Assembly (NCBI GenBank): GCA_963978545.1
Contig: OZ021722.1
Span: forward strand, 2,852,001 to 2,916,000
Direction: 5' to 3'
Length of the DNA stretch: 64,000 nucleotides
Source: Linyphia triangularis
Lineage: Eukaryota; Arthropoda; Arachnida; Araneae; Linyphiidae
In this document: in pieces, positions 50,101 through 53,599 of the stretch
Numbering within the stretch: the stretch's first letter is position 1
Layout: every line of letters begins with the position of its first letter
Position numbers and translations under genes: made by a program
Notes under the pieces: model-generated
The model's database searches: none
What the model saw: only the letters and a program-made list of their open reading frames with translations
Told to the model about the DNA's origin: nothing

Positions 50101-51598
50101 TCAGCAACACGAGGGCTATAATGCGCCGAAACATTTCGTCATTTAACAAACCAACATACATTTACAAACATCCATGCCAACACGGGACTCGGAACCCGCA
50201 ACCTCGCGGTGTAGAAGCCAGCACGCTAACCACTATACCGTTTGGTCGGCGGAGCGATAAGGAGAGTTTGTCGATGGTTGGGTTTGTTGAAATTTACTAG
50301 CGCAAGGACAACACTAGGGCTGAGCTGCTGGTAGCCGTCCAGAATGGTTCGGAGTGCAAAAGGTTAAAAACCTAAGAAATGTAATAATATGAACGAATTA
50401 TATAATCTATACTTAGGAGCGGAACGTAATGCCGGCACCTCCACCAAAGCAAATCAACTTAGAAATACTTCGAACAGAAATGTTTTGGTTAAGTTATCCC
50501 ATTTTGCCCAATACAGATGCGATCTCCCCTGTACGGGGACATACGAGCGCAATGGTAAAACGAATGATGTCCCCCCCCCCCCCCATACGGGGACATACGA
50601 GTGAAAAGGGTTAGGTTTCAGCTCGATTGAGTGATGGCAAGTGGACAAATTAGACATCCAAAGATTTAGTCCACCGCAAACAAACACAAGATCAAAGTTA
50701 ATTTAAGGATTTTTTTTTTTTAAATCTTCATTTTATTTTTCTATGTATAATTTCGTGGAAGATGGCTTCGTGTTTGAAAGATGGCTATTACGAATTTCTT
50801 CTCAGAGGGTTGATACTGAATTACAAAAGTAAATCCTTTTACCCTTCACAACGAAATGTAGAATTCTTTAAAGCGACAAAACAACCACAGTCAGAAGACG
50901 TGTCTGACTCTGATTTAATTCTCACGCGAACCTTTCATAGGTTGACGACGTTCTCCAAAATTCTAGAAATGTCCAGAGAAACCTAACAGTCACCATTACT
51001 TTAAAAGCTTGTATTTCTGATATTATTATTATTTTTTTATATTAATAAAAAGCTAGTTTACGATTTACTCTAAGGTGTCGGAGGAATTGGCGGTGGAAAT
51101 TTGCCGATTTAGTGCCGAATGTGGCAACCTGTTGACTTTTTTTTACGGCAACCCTATTGACATTTTGAATTTGGCGACATACCTTTTTGACGCCATTTTC
51201 AATTTGGCGACTTTTTTGAAAAGTCGCCATCCGACACTTTACAGTAAATCTTAACCAAAAGCTATAATTAAAATTACGAGAATTAGAATTTACTAAATTT
51301 TTACGTTATGTATTGTTATTACGAATTTCGGTTCGTAACATTGCTCAACTTTTACCATGGCTTAACGAAACTTCATAAGTAGCATGATTTTGACTCAGGC
51401 AATTTAATATCTTTCTCTTATTTACTTTCTAGGTACATCAACTACTTTGCTACCAAAGGCAGTCCCACTGACCACATTCTGGACTTGTGGGAGGCTAGAG
51501 ACCCGGAGTCCAACAGTCTCGGAAACCTCCTCAACATCCTGAAGGTCATGGGAAGGGGCGACGCAGTTCAGGCAGTGGAAGCATCCTCTTGGATATGA
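3098..51598 (+). CDS. Unc5: UNC-5-type netrin receptor, 13 exons, 5' end outside window
   Basis: UNC-5 receptors are single-pass membrane proteins that bind netrin and mediate axon and cell repulsion; the family layout is Ig-Ig-TSP1-TSP1-TM-ZU5-UPA-Death. Thirteen exons in that order can be placed: 3098-3265, 27110-27274, 31298-31351, 35998-36153, 38730-38960, 40747-40872, 40977-41075, 41790-41959, 43514-43750, 44732-45052, 47014-47117, 48884-48985 and 51433-51598. Each has an AG acceptor and a GT donor, or the stop. Joined, they give 2,099 nt in one open frame, 699 residues plus TGA. The first exon starts inside a codon (phase 1), so the signal peptide and Ig exons lie before position 1. Exon 1 to 2 is separated by 23.8 kb, and the introns are filled with transposon copies. 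Family assignment is very secure. The microexon and exact donor choices are predictions without transcript support. Confidence 0.93.
3335..3761. repeat. Fold-back repeat downstream of first TSP1 exon
   Basis: Arms 3335-3416 and 3679-3761 are near-perfect reverse complements of about 83 bp (GCGAGACATTTTTGAGGCTT on the left). The loop part near 3550-3675 resembles 13930-14030, so this is a dispersed element. The rest of the intron to 4350 shows no recognisable feature apart from a degenerate family-G stretch near 4085-4330. Confidence 0.75.
4355..4457. mobile_element. MITE family C, left half
   Basis: Starts TATACTAAACTCCAACTTAA and matches the left half of the family-C palindrome (full copies at 31744, 39032, 46371 and 57794). 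It stops where a SINE begins at 4458; the right half is missing. Confidence 0.8.
4458..4640 (+). mobile_element. tRNA-derived SINE, family 1 (copy 1)
   Basis: Head GCCGACCAAACGGTATAGTGG with an A-box-like TAGTGGTTAGCGTGCTGG and a B-box-like GGTTGCGGGTTCCGAGTCCC, the internal Pol III promoter pattern of a tRNA. Body GTTTCGGCGCATTATAGCC, and tail ending ACCAACC. No clear target duplication here. Twelve copies occur in the window. Confidence 0.9.
4641..6902. other. Intron sequence, no gene seen
   Basis: AT-rich intronic DNA with short homopolymers. The part at about 4940-5340 is related to the element at 47794-48037 (shared AATGTCAGGG and CCATTTACAC.GAGAATTG). Short open frames are not coding-like. 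Confidence 0.6.
6903..8021. mobile_element. hAT-like element, family A, expanded copy
   Basis: Same ends as 1167-1712 (GAGGTCGGCGATATATCGAT left, TGACCTCTA right) with an imperfect 8-bp flank, GTACTTAC versus GTACTTCT. It is twice as long as the other copy because a minisatellite at 7327-7885 has grown inside it. Confidence 0.78.
7327..7885. repeat. AT-rich minisatellite, about 26-bp unit
   Basis: Two sub-arrays: first ATTCTGATTGATAATATAAT-type units (7327-7440), then about 17 units of TAAAACAATTTTTATAATTT type to 7885. Nearly pure A/T with one conserved C per unit. Confidence 0.9.
8759..8925 (+). mobile_element. tRNA-derived SINE, family 2
   Basis: A-box-like GGGGTTAGCGCTCTGGCCTC and B-box-like GCCGCGTTCGAATCCTGG identify a tRNA-type head different from family 1. 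Flanked by the 9-bp duplication CATTTAATA (8750-8758 and 8926-8934). Single copy in the window. Confidence 0.8.
8936..9679 (+). mobile_element. Solo LTR, copy a (sense orientation)
   Basis: 744 bp, begins TG and ends CA, flanked by ATAC (8932-8935, 9680-9683). In this orientation it has a TATA box (CTATATAAGC near 9353) and a poly(A) signal AATAAA at 9617-9622, as expected for U3-R-U5. Upstream of the TATA box lies a cluster of GGCGA palindromes (9130-9260). Five more copies are in the opposite orientation. No internal retroelement genes adjoin. Confidence 0.87.
9840..9985 (+). pseudogene. Relic of a Tc1/mariner transposase (catalytic end)
   Basis: The frame from 9907 reads [18 protein letters not shown], matching the PPYSPDLNPIEHLW motif around the last catalytic acidic residue of Tc1/mariner transposases. 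It is interrupted by stops on both sides, so it is dead. Only this motif supports the call; the limits are nominal. Confidence 0.55.
9986..11216. other. Intron sequence with purine-strand bias, no gene seen
   Basis: Mostly AT-rich. The segment at about 10530-10745 is G/A-rich on the plus strand with a run of 13 or more G near 10580 and several GGG clusters. Proline-rich open frames on the opposite strand are by-products of this bias. Confidence 0.6.
11217..11275. repeat. (TA)n microsatellite
   Basis: Uninterrupted TA dinucleotides for about 58 bp. Confidence 0.97.
11740..11950. repeat. Dispersed repeat family G
   Basis: Shares ATATTAACTTCGATTTTGT, ACTTGGCAGATA and ATGCATTCTATCAA with copies near 17663, 23905, 24740, 26190, 35390 and 35690. 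No ends, duplications or coding potential could be defined. Its abundance suggests an old transposon family. Confidence 0.65.
12834..12985. mobile_element. MITE family D, one end
   Basis: Matches the left end of the full element at 32023-32675 (GAGAGGCGACTGCAATTTTT, then GGCCGAAACTG). The other end is missing. The sequence from 12986 to 13349 shows nothing recognisable. Confidence 0.7.
13361..13541 (-). mobile_element. tRNA-derived SINE, family 1 (copy 2)
   Basis: Reverse-oriented copy with a 13-bp flanking duplication AATGTATATTAGG (13350-13362 and 13542-13554, which includes two bases of the tail). Confidence 0.9.
13673..13906. mobile_element. MITE family B, right half
   Basis: Contains TGGTGGCGCCCATAACGTCA, TTTCTAAATGCACTGGGCTA and the terminal CTAGGACTTCTTCTT. 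The left half is absent. Confidence 0.72.
14035..14708 (-). mobile_element. Solo LTR, copy b
   Basis: Same LTR as at 8936, opposite strand, 674 bp. Flanks are GTAC (14031-14034) and GTAT (14709-14712), an imperfect 4-bp duplication. The TATA and AATAAA counterparts are present on the minus strand. Confidence 0.86.
15110..15622. repeat. AAT-rich minisatellite
   Basis: A degenerate array of AATAAT/ACTTATAATAAT units. Open frames across it (poly-Asn/Tyr on one strand, poly-Ile on the other) reflect the repeat and are not genes. Confidence 0.92.
15623..15705. repeat. GC-rich hairpin cluster
   Basis: Three short palindromes in a row, GGGGGCTCCGCCCCC, GGATTGCTATGCAATCC and GGCTCGCTTTGCTCGCC, directly after the AAT array. 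The composition contrasts sharply with the surroundings. Possibly a transposon end. Confidence 0.7.
15706..16705. other. Intron sequence, no gene seen
   Basis: AT-rich; contains TTTGGCGAGAAAATTAGCC near 16120, one of the scattered GGCGA motifs. Nothing else recognised. Confidence 0.6.
16706..17158. repeat. AAT-rich minisatellite, about 45-bp higher-order unit
   Basis: Repeats of ATTACAGCAATAATTATAGT followed by AAAAATTATAATAAAAATAA. The same ACAGCAATAATTATAG unit also ends the first array near 15570, so the two arrays share an origin. Confidence 0.92.
17159..19442. other. Intron sequence, no gene seen
   Basis: Includes a family-G repeat at about 17663-17840 (TTTGGCAGATAGCTTCGATG). The rest shows no domain-like reading frame, transposon ends or RNA gene. 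Confidence 0.6.
19443..20561 (-). mobile_element. Solo LTR, copy c, interrupted by a LINE fragment
   Basis: LTR of the same family with an exact ATAT duplication (19439-19442, 20562-20565). The copy is split at 20115-20498 by a later insertion; without it the LTR is about 735 bp. Confidence 0.87.
20115..20498 (-). mobile_element. 5'-truncated LINE (ORF2 C-terminus) nested in LTR c
   Basis: Flanked by a 10-bp duplication AAATTTTACT (20105-20114, 20499-20508) and ending in an (AAC)n tail on the minus strand. The minus-strand reading contains [20 protein letters not shown] and then a CxxC...HxxxxC knuckle (CRHCPG...DPRHLFSC), typical of the region after the reverse transcriptase of non-LTR elements. 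A dead-on-arrival copy. Confidence 0.82.
20566..21360. other. Intron sequence, no gene seen
   Basis: AT-rich with a long A run near 20712-20736. Nothing recognised. Confidence 0.6.
21361..21541. mobile_element. MITE family B, left half
   Basis: Contains CAGCCCAGTACATTTAAAAA, GGTGAGTAGGTACGATCACT and AAAAACTCGAAAATGGCTC; the right half is absent. From 21542 to 22676 the sequence is AT-rich with poly-T runs and nothing else recognised. Confidence 0.72.
22677..22857 (-). mobile_element. tRNA-derived SINE, family 1 (copy 3)
   Basis: Full-length reverse copy followed by a long T run and a G run. Together with copy 4 it forms an inverted pair 128 bp apart. Confidence 0.9.
22986..23160 (+). mobile_element. 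tRNA-derived SINE, family 1 (copy 4)
   Basis: Flanked by the duplication CACACTGTACT (22974-22984, 23163-23173). The sequence from 23174 to 23904 has no recognised feature. Confidence 0.9.
23905..24425. repeat. Dispersed repeat family G with nested SINE
   Basis: Carries ATATTAATTTCGACTTTGTG, GCTGAAACTTGGCAGATAAA and TTGTCGATGACAATG before the SINE at 24105-24284, and resumes with the ATCCGAGCGAACTAAAACTG and CCTCTTTTACGCCC portion. Confidence 0.65.
24105..24284 (+). mobile_element. tRNA-derived SINE, family 1 (copy 5)
   Basis: Flanked by TCTGAATACTAATT (24091-24104) and TCTGAATATTAATT (24285-24298), a 14-bp duplication with one difference. Confidence 0.9.
24426..25327. other. Intron sequence with one reverse family-G repeat, no gene seen
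   Basis: Poly-G runs near 24685-24716. The segment at 24775-24960 contains reverse-oriented family-G sequence (AGAATGCATCGTCAT). Nothing coding. Confidence 0.55.
25328..25761. mobile_element. MITE family B, complete
   Basis: The most intact copy: both arms (GAGGAAGTCCTAGAAAG... and ...CTAAGGCTCTTCCTCTT), about 434 bp, with no internal insertion. The palindrome is long but degenerate; no coding capacity. Confidence 0.8.
25767..25944 (+). mobile_element. tRNA-derived SINE, family 1 (copy 6)
   Basis: Inserted at the right end of the family-B MITE, with the perfect 14-bp duplication CCTCTTATTAATAG (25753-25766, 25945-25958). The first bases of the head are missing. Confidence 0.92.
26049..26140. 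repeat. (AAAT)n microsatellite
   Basis: About 22 tandem AAAT/AATA units. The opposite strand reads FIYL repeats, which are not a protein. Confidence 0.97.
26160..26480. repeat. Dispersed repeat family G
   Basis: Two successive units containing TTGTTGTCGATGATAATGCA and CTCGTTGTCGATGAGCAATA. The sequence from 26481 to 27109 has no recognised feature. Confidence 0.6.
27110..27274 (+). CDS. Unc5: unc-5 exon: second thrombospondin type-1 module
   Basis: Second TSP1 module, reading [19 protein letters not shown] at the start and CTGGMCR at the end, with the family-typical [11 protein letters not shown] segment. It follows the GTTTTGCAG acceptor and is followed by GTAACA. Phase 1-1, 165 bp. The split codon with the first exon (G|CC, Ala) joins the modules without a linker, as in other UNC-5 proteins. 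Local GC content is far above the flanking intron. Confidence 0.93.
27451..27606 (-). mobile_element. SINE family 3, 5'-truncated copy
   Basis: Similar to the body of the element at 35064-35335 (CGTCTCGTAATTTTGAGCAT, GATTTAATGTGCACCA) but lacks the tRNA-like head, which would lie at its right. Confidence 0.75.
27607..30127. other. Intron sequence, no gene seen
   Basis: Includes two diverged copies of a unit GCTCTGAAATTTTC(A/T)ACATA near 29275 and 29457, and a GAGCGAAGCAC-rich stretch near 29580-29860 that looks like a degenerate transposon. Nothing coding. Confidence 0.55.
30142..30230 (+). mobile_element. tRNA-derived SINE, family 1, 5'-truncated (copy 7)
   Basis: Only the 3' half (GTATGTTGGCTTGTCAAATG to ACAACCAA) is present, yet it is flanked by a perfect 14-bp duplication CCACCAATGACAAA (30128-30141, 30231-30244). 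So the truncation occurred during insertion. Confidence 0.9.
30352..30856. mobile_element. MITE family C with nested LINE fragment
   Basis: Starts TATACTAAACTCC and ends GTTTAGTATAG. The two arms are reverse complements; about 240 bp without the insertion at 30397-30657. Confidence 0.87.
30397..30657 (-). mobile_element. 5'-truncated LINE (ORF2 C-terminus), nested in MITE C
   Basis: Flanked by an 11-bp duplication ACGATAGATCT (30386-30396, 30658-30668), with an (AAC)n tail on the minus strand. The minus strand reads [20 protein letters not shown] and PTCNKC, homologous in layout to the fragment at 20115-20498, then a stop. Confidence 0.82.
31298..31351 (+). CDS. Unc5: unc-5 juxtamembrane microexon (predicted)
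   Basis: A 54-bp phase 1-1 exon reading [18 protein letters not shown] between the second TSP1 and the membrane exon. It has a good acceptor (TTTGTTTCAG) and a strong donor (GTGAGT). It lies in the extracellular stalk, and its length and phase would let it be included or skipped without changing the frame. No known motif is visible. The call rests on splice signals, open frame and position only. An 82-bp gap separates it from a GC-rich palindrome at 31433-31563. Confidence 0.62.
31433..31563. repeat. GC-rich palindromic element beside the unc-5 microexon
   Basis: The arms start AACACGTTCACGCCGGCG and end with the reverse complement. About 50 bp each side pairs almost perfectly, with repeated ACCACCGGTGGTAC blocks inside. 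Flanks read TTAAAA and TTAAAT, suggesting a TTAA-type target. Very high GC compared with the intron. Confidence 0.85.
31744..31988. mobile_element. MITE family C
   Basis: Inverted-repeat element of 245 bp (TATACTGAACTCTAACTTAA... and ...TTGAAGTTTAGTGTAG) inserted at the TA of the CTTCTAGCCCAG site of a family-B MITE. It has a TA duplication, as in Tc1/mariner-derived MITEs, and no coding capacity. Confidence 0.85.
32023..32675. mobile_element. MITE family D, complete
   Basis: Ends GACTGAGAGGCGACTG and CAGTCGCCTCTCGGAC form a 15-bp-class inverted repeat with longer imperfect subterminal pairing (GGCCGAAACTGG...). Flanked by TA at 32021-32022 and 32676-32677. 653 bp, no coding capacity. Confidence 0.83.
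33095..33385. repeat. Dispersed repeat F, copy 1 (CCAAT and CRE-like motifs)
   Basis: Matches 53600-53855 over about 270 bp. Contains CTGATTGGCTGC, TGACGTCTTGAACT, AGCCAATAGGGATTC and AGTGAGTGACGTCAT. Element class unknown. Confidence 0.72.
33392..34143 (-). mobile_element. Solo LTR, copy d
   Basis: 752 bp, exact AAAG duplication (33388-33391, 34144-34147). Carries the best preserved GGCGA cluster, with TCGCCAAATTTGGCGA near 33860. Confidence 0.88.
34148..35063. other. Intron sequence, no gene seen
   Basis: No recognisable repeat, RNA or coding signal. Confidence 0.55.
35064..35335 (-). mobile_element. SINE family 3, full length
   Basis: Perfect 11-bp duplication AACTTCTATTT (35053-35063, 35336-35346). 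On the minus strand the head reads TAGCCCAGGCGGTAGAG (A-box-like) and GGTTTCTGTCC (B-box-like), and the tail is an AAAAC-rich run. Confidence 0.85.
35390..35880. repeat. Two reverse family-G repeats
   Basis: Units near 35400-35510 and 35690-35860 contain CAAGTTTCAGC(T/C) and GACTTTTAGTGACAGT, reverse-strand forms of family G. Confidence 0.6.
35998..36153 (+). CDS. Unc5: unc-5 exon: transmembrane segment
   Basis: Encodes a short stalk ([12 protein letters not shown]), one hydrophobic helix of about 21 residues ([20 protein letters not shown] plus W), and a basic stop-transfer stretch (KRIKSRD) that starts the cytoplasmic side. The acceptor is TTTTTTCCAG and the donor GTATGT. Phase 1-1, 156 bp. 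A 20-bp tandem repeat array begins some 50 bp downstream in the next intron. Confidence 0.9.
36200..36990. repeat. 20-bp minisatellite in the intron after the membrane exon
   Basis: About 40 units of AATTCTTTTAGAATTGCATG with variants (ACATGAATTC, ATACACG), so GAATTC recurs every 20 bp. Starts about 50 bp past the exon donor. Confidence 0.95.
37354..37560. mobile_element. Small inverted-repeat element
   Basis: GATGTGGTTTTTACAGA on the left pairs with TCTGTAAAAACCGCATC on the right. A related half lies at about 38490-38592 (AAGTGCTTTCTGTAAAAACA). Confidence 0.65.
38608..38704. mobile_element. 97-bp inverted-repeat element next to an unc-5 acceptor
   Basis: Ends CCCATATAGCA and TGCTATATGGG. 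The interior contains GGAAGTCC...GACTTCC. It ends 25 bp before the acceptor of exon 38730-38960, so it covers the likely branch-point region. Confidence 0.75.
38730..38960 (+). CDS. Unc5: unc-5 exon: cytoplasmic linker
   Basis: Encodes [20 protein letters not shown] followed by a glycine run, PLLPPKY, and an acidic/Ser-Pro stretch ending TSDVNSS. The QPDL motif matches the segment just after the membrane in vertebrate UNC5 proteins; the rest of this linker is poorly conserved in the family. Phase 1-1, 231 bp, acceptor CTGCACAG, donor GTGAGG. A 97-bp terminal-inverted-repeat element ends only 25 bp upstream of the exon. Confidence 0.9.
39021..39682. mobile_element. MITE family B with nested MITE C
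   Basis: Begins GAGGAAGTCC, is interrupted by MITE C at 39032-39268, resumes GTAAGGATCATTCCC, and ends AATGATCCTTAGTAGG. A second foreign piece, ACTAGCTGCGTGGCCTCACG... at about 39507-39620, is also nested. Confidence 0.78.
39032..39268. mobile_element. MITE family C
   Basis: 237-bp inverted-repeat copy inserted at the TA of GGAAGTCC-TA-GTAAGGATC in a family-B MITE, the same site as the copy at 57794-58036. Confidence 0.85.
40150..40735. repeat. Degenerate tandem repeat, about 60-bp unit
   Basis: Recurring TACGTAAATACCTAAAA, ACAAGAATAAAAA and TGTTGTGCAAACGGTAAT segments. Immediately precedes the acceptor of exon 40747-40872. Confidence 0.8.
40747..40872 (+). CDS. Unc5: unc-5 exon: linker and start of ZU5 domain
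   Basis: Reads [19 protein letters not shown] then [16 protein letters not shown], the first strands of ZU5, the domain that packs against UPA and the death domain in the closed autoinhibited receptor tail. Phase 1-1, 126 bp. The donor GTGTGG is weak, but the split Gly codon joins perfectly to the conserved G-ISLSIP of the next exon. The following intron is only 104 bp, by far the shortest in the gene. Confidence 0.9.
40977..41075 (+). CDS. Unc5: unc-5 exon: ZU5 core
   Basis: Encodes [20 protein letters not shown] and then [13 protein letters not shown], the most recognisable ZU5 motif of the family (vertebrate proteins have GISLLIPPDAIPRG here). Follows an excellent polypyrimidine tract and CACAG; donor GTATGT. 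Phase 1-1, 99 bp. Confidence 0.92.
41220..41665. mobile_element. Dispersed repeat K, copy 2
   Basis: About 446 bp matching 2036-2475. Flanked by a perfect 13-bp duplication AAGTGCATCTAAT (41207-41219, 41666-41678), which implies recent insertion, probably by target-primed reverse transcription. No tRNA-like boxes or reading frame identified. Lies in the intron between two ZU5 exons. Confidence 0.83.
41790..41959 (+). CDS. Unc5: unc-5 exon: ZU5 C-terminal half
   Basis: Encodes [19 protein letters not shown] and on to [15 protein letters not shown] is the conserved ZU5 signature of netrin receptors. It starts in phase 1 and ends in phase 0 before GTAAGT. This is the point at which the gene leaves its run of symmetric phase-1 exons. 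170 bp. Confidence 0.92.
42268..42820. mobile_element. MITE family B with nested SINE
   Basis: AGAGGAAGTTCTAGAAAGG to AATGATCCTTACTAGGATTC. Interrupted by SINE copy 8 at 42511-42692. Confidence 0.8.
42511..42692 (+). mobile_element. tRNA-derived SINE, family 1 (copy 8)
   Basis: Flanked by CATGAAGTG (42502-42510, 42693-42701). Full head and body. Confidence 0.91.
43040..43327. repeat. 39-bp minisatellite of X-box-like motifs in unc-5 intron
   Basis: Seven units of GAGCTATTCTTGTTTCC plus A-T-(A/G)-GCAAC and CAGCGTGG(C/T). Each contains GTTTCCATAGCAAC, GTTTCCATGGCAAC or a one-base variant, a palindrome fitting the RFX/DAF-19 X-box consensus. About 190 bp upstream of exon 43514-43750. Confidence 0.9.
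43514..43750 (+). CDS. Unc5: unc-5 exon: ZU5/UPA junction
   Basis: 79 codons, phase 0-0. Contains [19 protein letters not shown], then IVGESAPG and [16 protein letters not shown], matching the [12 protein letters not shown] and YNIRVYC blocks of vertebrate UNC5. The acceptor is CTCAACAG and the donor GTGAAT. GC-rich against an AT-rich intron; the X-box minisatellite lies just upstream. Confidence 0.93.
43978..44681 (-). mobile_element. Solo LTR, copy e
   Basis: 704 bp with exact GTAT duplication (43974-43977, 44682-44685). It ends 50 bp before the acceptor of the UPA exon. Confidence 0.88.
44732..45052 (+). CDS. Unc5: unc-5 exon: UPA domain
   Basis: 107 codons, phase 0-0, the largest exon found. 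It encodes most of UPA (conserved in UNC5, PIDD and ankyrins), including the diagnostic [13 protein letters not shown] and LHCSFKLEN segments and ending VSTDYKE. The acceptor is TATTCCAG and the donor GTGAGC. An earlier GT within AAGGTCAGC was considered as a donor but would remove the family-conserved TDYKE end. Confidence 0.93.
45195..45475. mobile_element. MITE family D-related internal fragment
   Basis: Shares GCCAAATAATGAGC, GCAGACGAT and AGAGCCAAGTTGGCAA with the interior of the element at 32023-32675; ends not found. Confidence 0.6.
45914..46103 (-). mobile_element. tRNA-derived SINE, family 1 (copy 9)
   Basis: Duplication ACAAAAATAGG (45905-45915, 46104-46114); long (AACC)n tail on the minus strand (four units). 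Confidence 0.91.
46316..46652. mobile_element. MITE family B arms around MITE C
   Basis: Only the outer parts of B remain (GTAGTAAAGATCATTTCC, GTTGGAATCTT; then GAAGATTGTAACATAGCGAG), joined through MITE C at 46371-46613. The B interior was lost. Confidence 0.72.
46371..46613. mobile_element. MITE family C
   Basis: 243-bp copy, TATACTAAACTTCAAC to GGAGTTTAGTATAG. Confidence 0.85.
47014..47117 (+). CDS. Unc5: unc-5 exon: serine-rich linker before death domain
   Basis: Starts [20 protein letters not shown] and ends AVENVFR. It is a flexible serine-rich linker; the last residues (VFR) match the AFKIP-type entry of the death domain in other UNC5s. Phase 0 start after GTTGCAG, phase 2 end before GTGACA, so the final Arg codon is split AG|G. 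104 bp. Sequence conservation is weak, but phase, position and borders fit. Confidence 0.82.
47794..48037. mobile_element. Inverted-repeat element I
   Basis: GGCCACAAAATCTGGAA on the left pairs with TTCCTGGATTTTGTGGCC on the right, and an inner palindrome AATTGTAGTAGTAC / ACCACCACAATT sits near the centre. Related sequence at 4940-5340. A solo LTR starts about 70 bp further right. Confidence 0.7.
48110..48852 (-). mobile_element. Solo LTR, copy f
   Basis: 743 bp, flanks ATAT (48106-48109) and ATAC (48853-48856). Ends GTAGCA rather than GTAACA. Abuts the acceptor region of death-domain exon 48884-48985. Confidence 0.86.
48884..48985 (+). CDS. Unc5: unc-5 exon: death domain, first half
   Basis: Encodes [20 protein letters not shown] and [14 protein letters not shown], the first helices of the death domain; the LDPP..R..DWR.LAQ.L pattern is the family hallmark. 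Phase 2 on both sides. The acceptor (TGGTAG) is poor in pyrimidines and lies 31 bp after the end of a solo LTR at 48852, so the branch-point region is partly LTR-derived. Confidence 0.92.
49459..50363. mobile_element. piggyBac-like MITE with nested SINE
   Basis: TTAA-CCCTTTGCACTCG at the left (49455-49471) and GGAGTGCAAAAGG-TTAA at the right (50351-50367). TTAA flanks with CCCTTTGC-type ends are typical of piggyBac relatives. Two GTCCCCTCTCAGGGGAC-like hairpins lie near the left end. A second right-end-like sequence, TACGAGTGAAAAGGG, is at 50596-50610, so the true right end is uncertain. Confidence 0.7.
50057..50250 (-). mobile_element. tRNA-derived SINE, family 1 (copy 10)
   Basis: Duplication GGAGCGATAAGG (50045-50056, 50251-50262); tail of five GGTT units on the plus strand. 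Nested in the TTAA element. Confidence 0.91.
51056..51254. mobile_element. Inverted-repeat element J
   Basis: TTTACTCTAAGGTGTCGGA at the left pairs with TCCGACACTTTACAGTAAA at the right. The interior carries several TTTGGCGAC motifs. A degenerate relative lies at 55760-55960. Confidence 0.75.
51433..51598 (+). CDS. Unc5: unc-5 terminal coding exon: death domain, second half, stop
   Basis: Encodes [20 protein letters not shown], then [20 protein letters not shown] and a short tail EASSWI before [11 protein letters not shown] is the conserved death-domain helix (NLWEARH in vertebrates). The acceptor is TTCTAG, and the first base completes the split Arg codon. The C-terminal tail is short, as usual for the family. 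Confidence 0.93.
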
Positions 51599-52519
51599 TC
51601 CTCAAATCTGACACCCTTGTAAATTAAAGACGAACTTGTAACATATGTAAATAGATGGAAATGAGGTGGCGCCCTCTAGTGCCGTAGAATGAAACTTTCT
51701 CTTGGATTTGGTAGTGACATCTGGTGAGGGGAAAAGGCACTATTCTACTTGATTAGAGCTACATCTGGTGCTCGGAACTGACACTAGATGGACTACCGTA
51801 ACTAGTGCCTGAGGAGTGCAAAGATTTTATTTTTGAAAAACCGAGTGATAACTTTTGGCGAGTAGTTGAAGTTGTTATTGAATGTCGAATTTATGTTTTT
51901 GCAGTCTGTGCAAATATCAGAGACAGGGTTAGAAACTGGAGTTTGAATCTGTCACTACAAATAAGGATTTGAAGCGAAAGGTAAAATTGCGAAATATACA
52001 TTTCGCTTAAGACAGTTCGAGTGTTTATAATATATTGACTGTTAAAAATTTTCACCATTCATTTAGTATATAAACTTTTATTGTGATAATTTTCACTGAA
52101 AAGACCCAAAATTGGTTTTTGTCTTTTAACCCTTTGCACTCCAGTGGCGCCTCTCAGGCGCCACACGATTGGATGCCAAACCACGAGAGGACCATTAGGT
52201 GTGATGCGGAAATTCGATGCAAGGCCAATGACTGTGTTTAGTTTCTATGAAGCAAATCCATAAACACCTGCCGAACCTAAAATGTCTCGAGTCGCTGATT
52301 CCTCGGCGCGAAAAAGGCCTGGAGTGCAAAGGGTTAAATCTCCCCTGATTCCGATTTTTTAATACAATTATCCTAGATTCTTTTATGAAGTTTCAAACTG
52401 TTTCGCCTTATGGGTTTAAATTAAGAATAGTTTTCTTTTAAGAGTATTGAGAAACCAAGAATTTTGTGTTATTATAAATCACTTTTCATATTACGTCATC
52501 TTTCATATTCTTCAATAAA
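51599..52519 (+). other. Probable start of unc-5 3' UTR
   Basis: Non-coding sequence directly after the stop. AATAAA hexamers on the plus strand occur at 52514-52519, 52826-52831 and about 52938; any could be the polyadenylation signal, so the true end is unknown. A 204-bp TTAA-flanked MITE lies at 52130-52333 and would be transcribed as part of the UTR if one of these sites is used. Confidence 0.4.
52130..52333. mobile_element. piggyBac-like MITE in unc-5 3' region
   Basis: Perfect 13-bp inverted repeat CCCTTTGCACTCC / GGAGTGCAAAGGG between TTAA sites (52126-52129, 52334-52337). GTGGCGCCTCTCAGGCGCCAC forms a hairpin just inside the left end. Confidence 0.87.
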
Positions 52520-53599
52520 CACCTGTATATATATAAAGGGGACAGATACCACATGCGGTAGAATATCGAACTATTTTCACTCCAAAACAGAGTTGAAATG
52601 CAACAGTGAAAGATCTGATCAACGTATCCAACAGTGAAATATTTTTGGACAATCACAATTGTGCAATATTCGTGTATGCGCTTGTATTCCAATCATTTGA
52701 GACAACTCCACATTTTATAGATTCAATGCTTTGAATTAATTCTGTCGCGGGTGTATGATGCAACATGAATAATTGACGTTATAAATCATTATTGCATATC
52801 GATTTGCCCCGGGTTGTTTTTTTTAAATAAAAATCACCGCCAAACATGTGATAAAAGAACGTTGTTGAGTTTGGATGATTTAGAATATAGAAAAAGTTGA
52901 AATAGACCTTCTAAAATTATCTGCTCTCGCAAGTGTAAATAAAAGAATATTCTTTTGCGTGCATATATTTATAGAATACTATATTCCTTAGAAATGGAGT
53001 CGATGATTTTGCGTTGCTGTGCGACATTTATTTTTGTGCATGAAAATAGAACTTGATATAAAGAGACCATATGTCCCATTAACGACGAGATCTTTAGAGA
53101 AGATCACTTAGCAATTCTTCCATAATAAAAATCATTATTTTGAAATAATTGGTTATTTTGGCCCTTTTCTTCCAGTTATCTGCTGGACACAGTGTATGTT
53201 TTAATACTAACTCCTGTATCATTTCTTTGATTGTTGGCATTTGTTTTGTTTGTATATAGACTAGAGCTCTACCCCTTTGTACACACAAAAAAAAAAGTAC
53301 TTGCGTATTTGCGTTGGTGAGGCATTCCACGAGAAAGCCACGACGATGGCCCGGACCTTCAAAGAGGCCCTTAGTGGTTCGAACTTTGTCGCCAACAAGA
53401 AATTCGCCAGCGGTCAACGGAATAATACGTAAATACAAAAAAAAAGAGGCTTCAGTTCAATTTCTTGTGGAAATAAATGTTTATAAGAGTTGAAGAAATG
53501 ACAAAACTAATTTTCAATTCAATAATGCTTATTTTGACGTAATTTGATAACAAAATTCAACGTTATTGGACTTTGTCGCAATTTTCTTCAATTATTGAT
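52520..53599. other. Intergenic or UTR sequence, no gene seen
   Basis: AT-rich with AATAAA at 52826-52831 and about 52938. Could still be unc-5 3' UTR. Confidence 0.5.
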
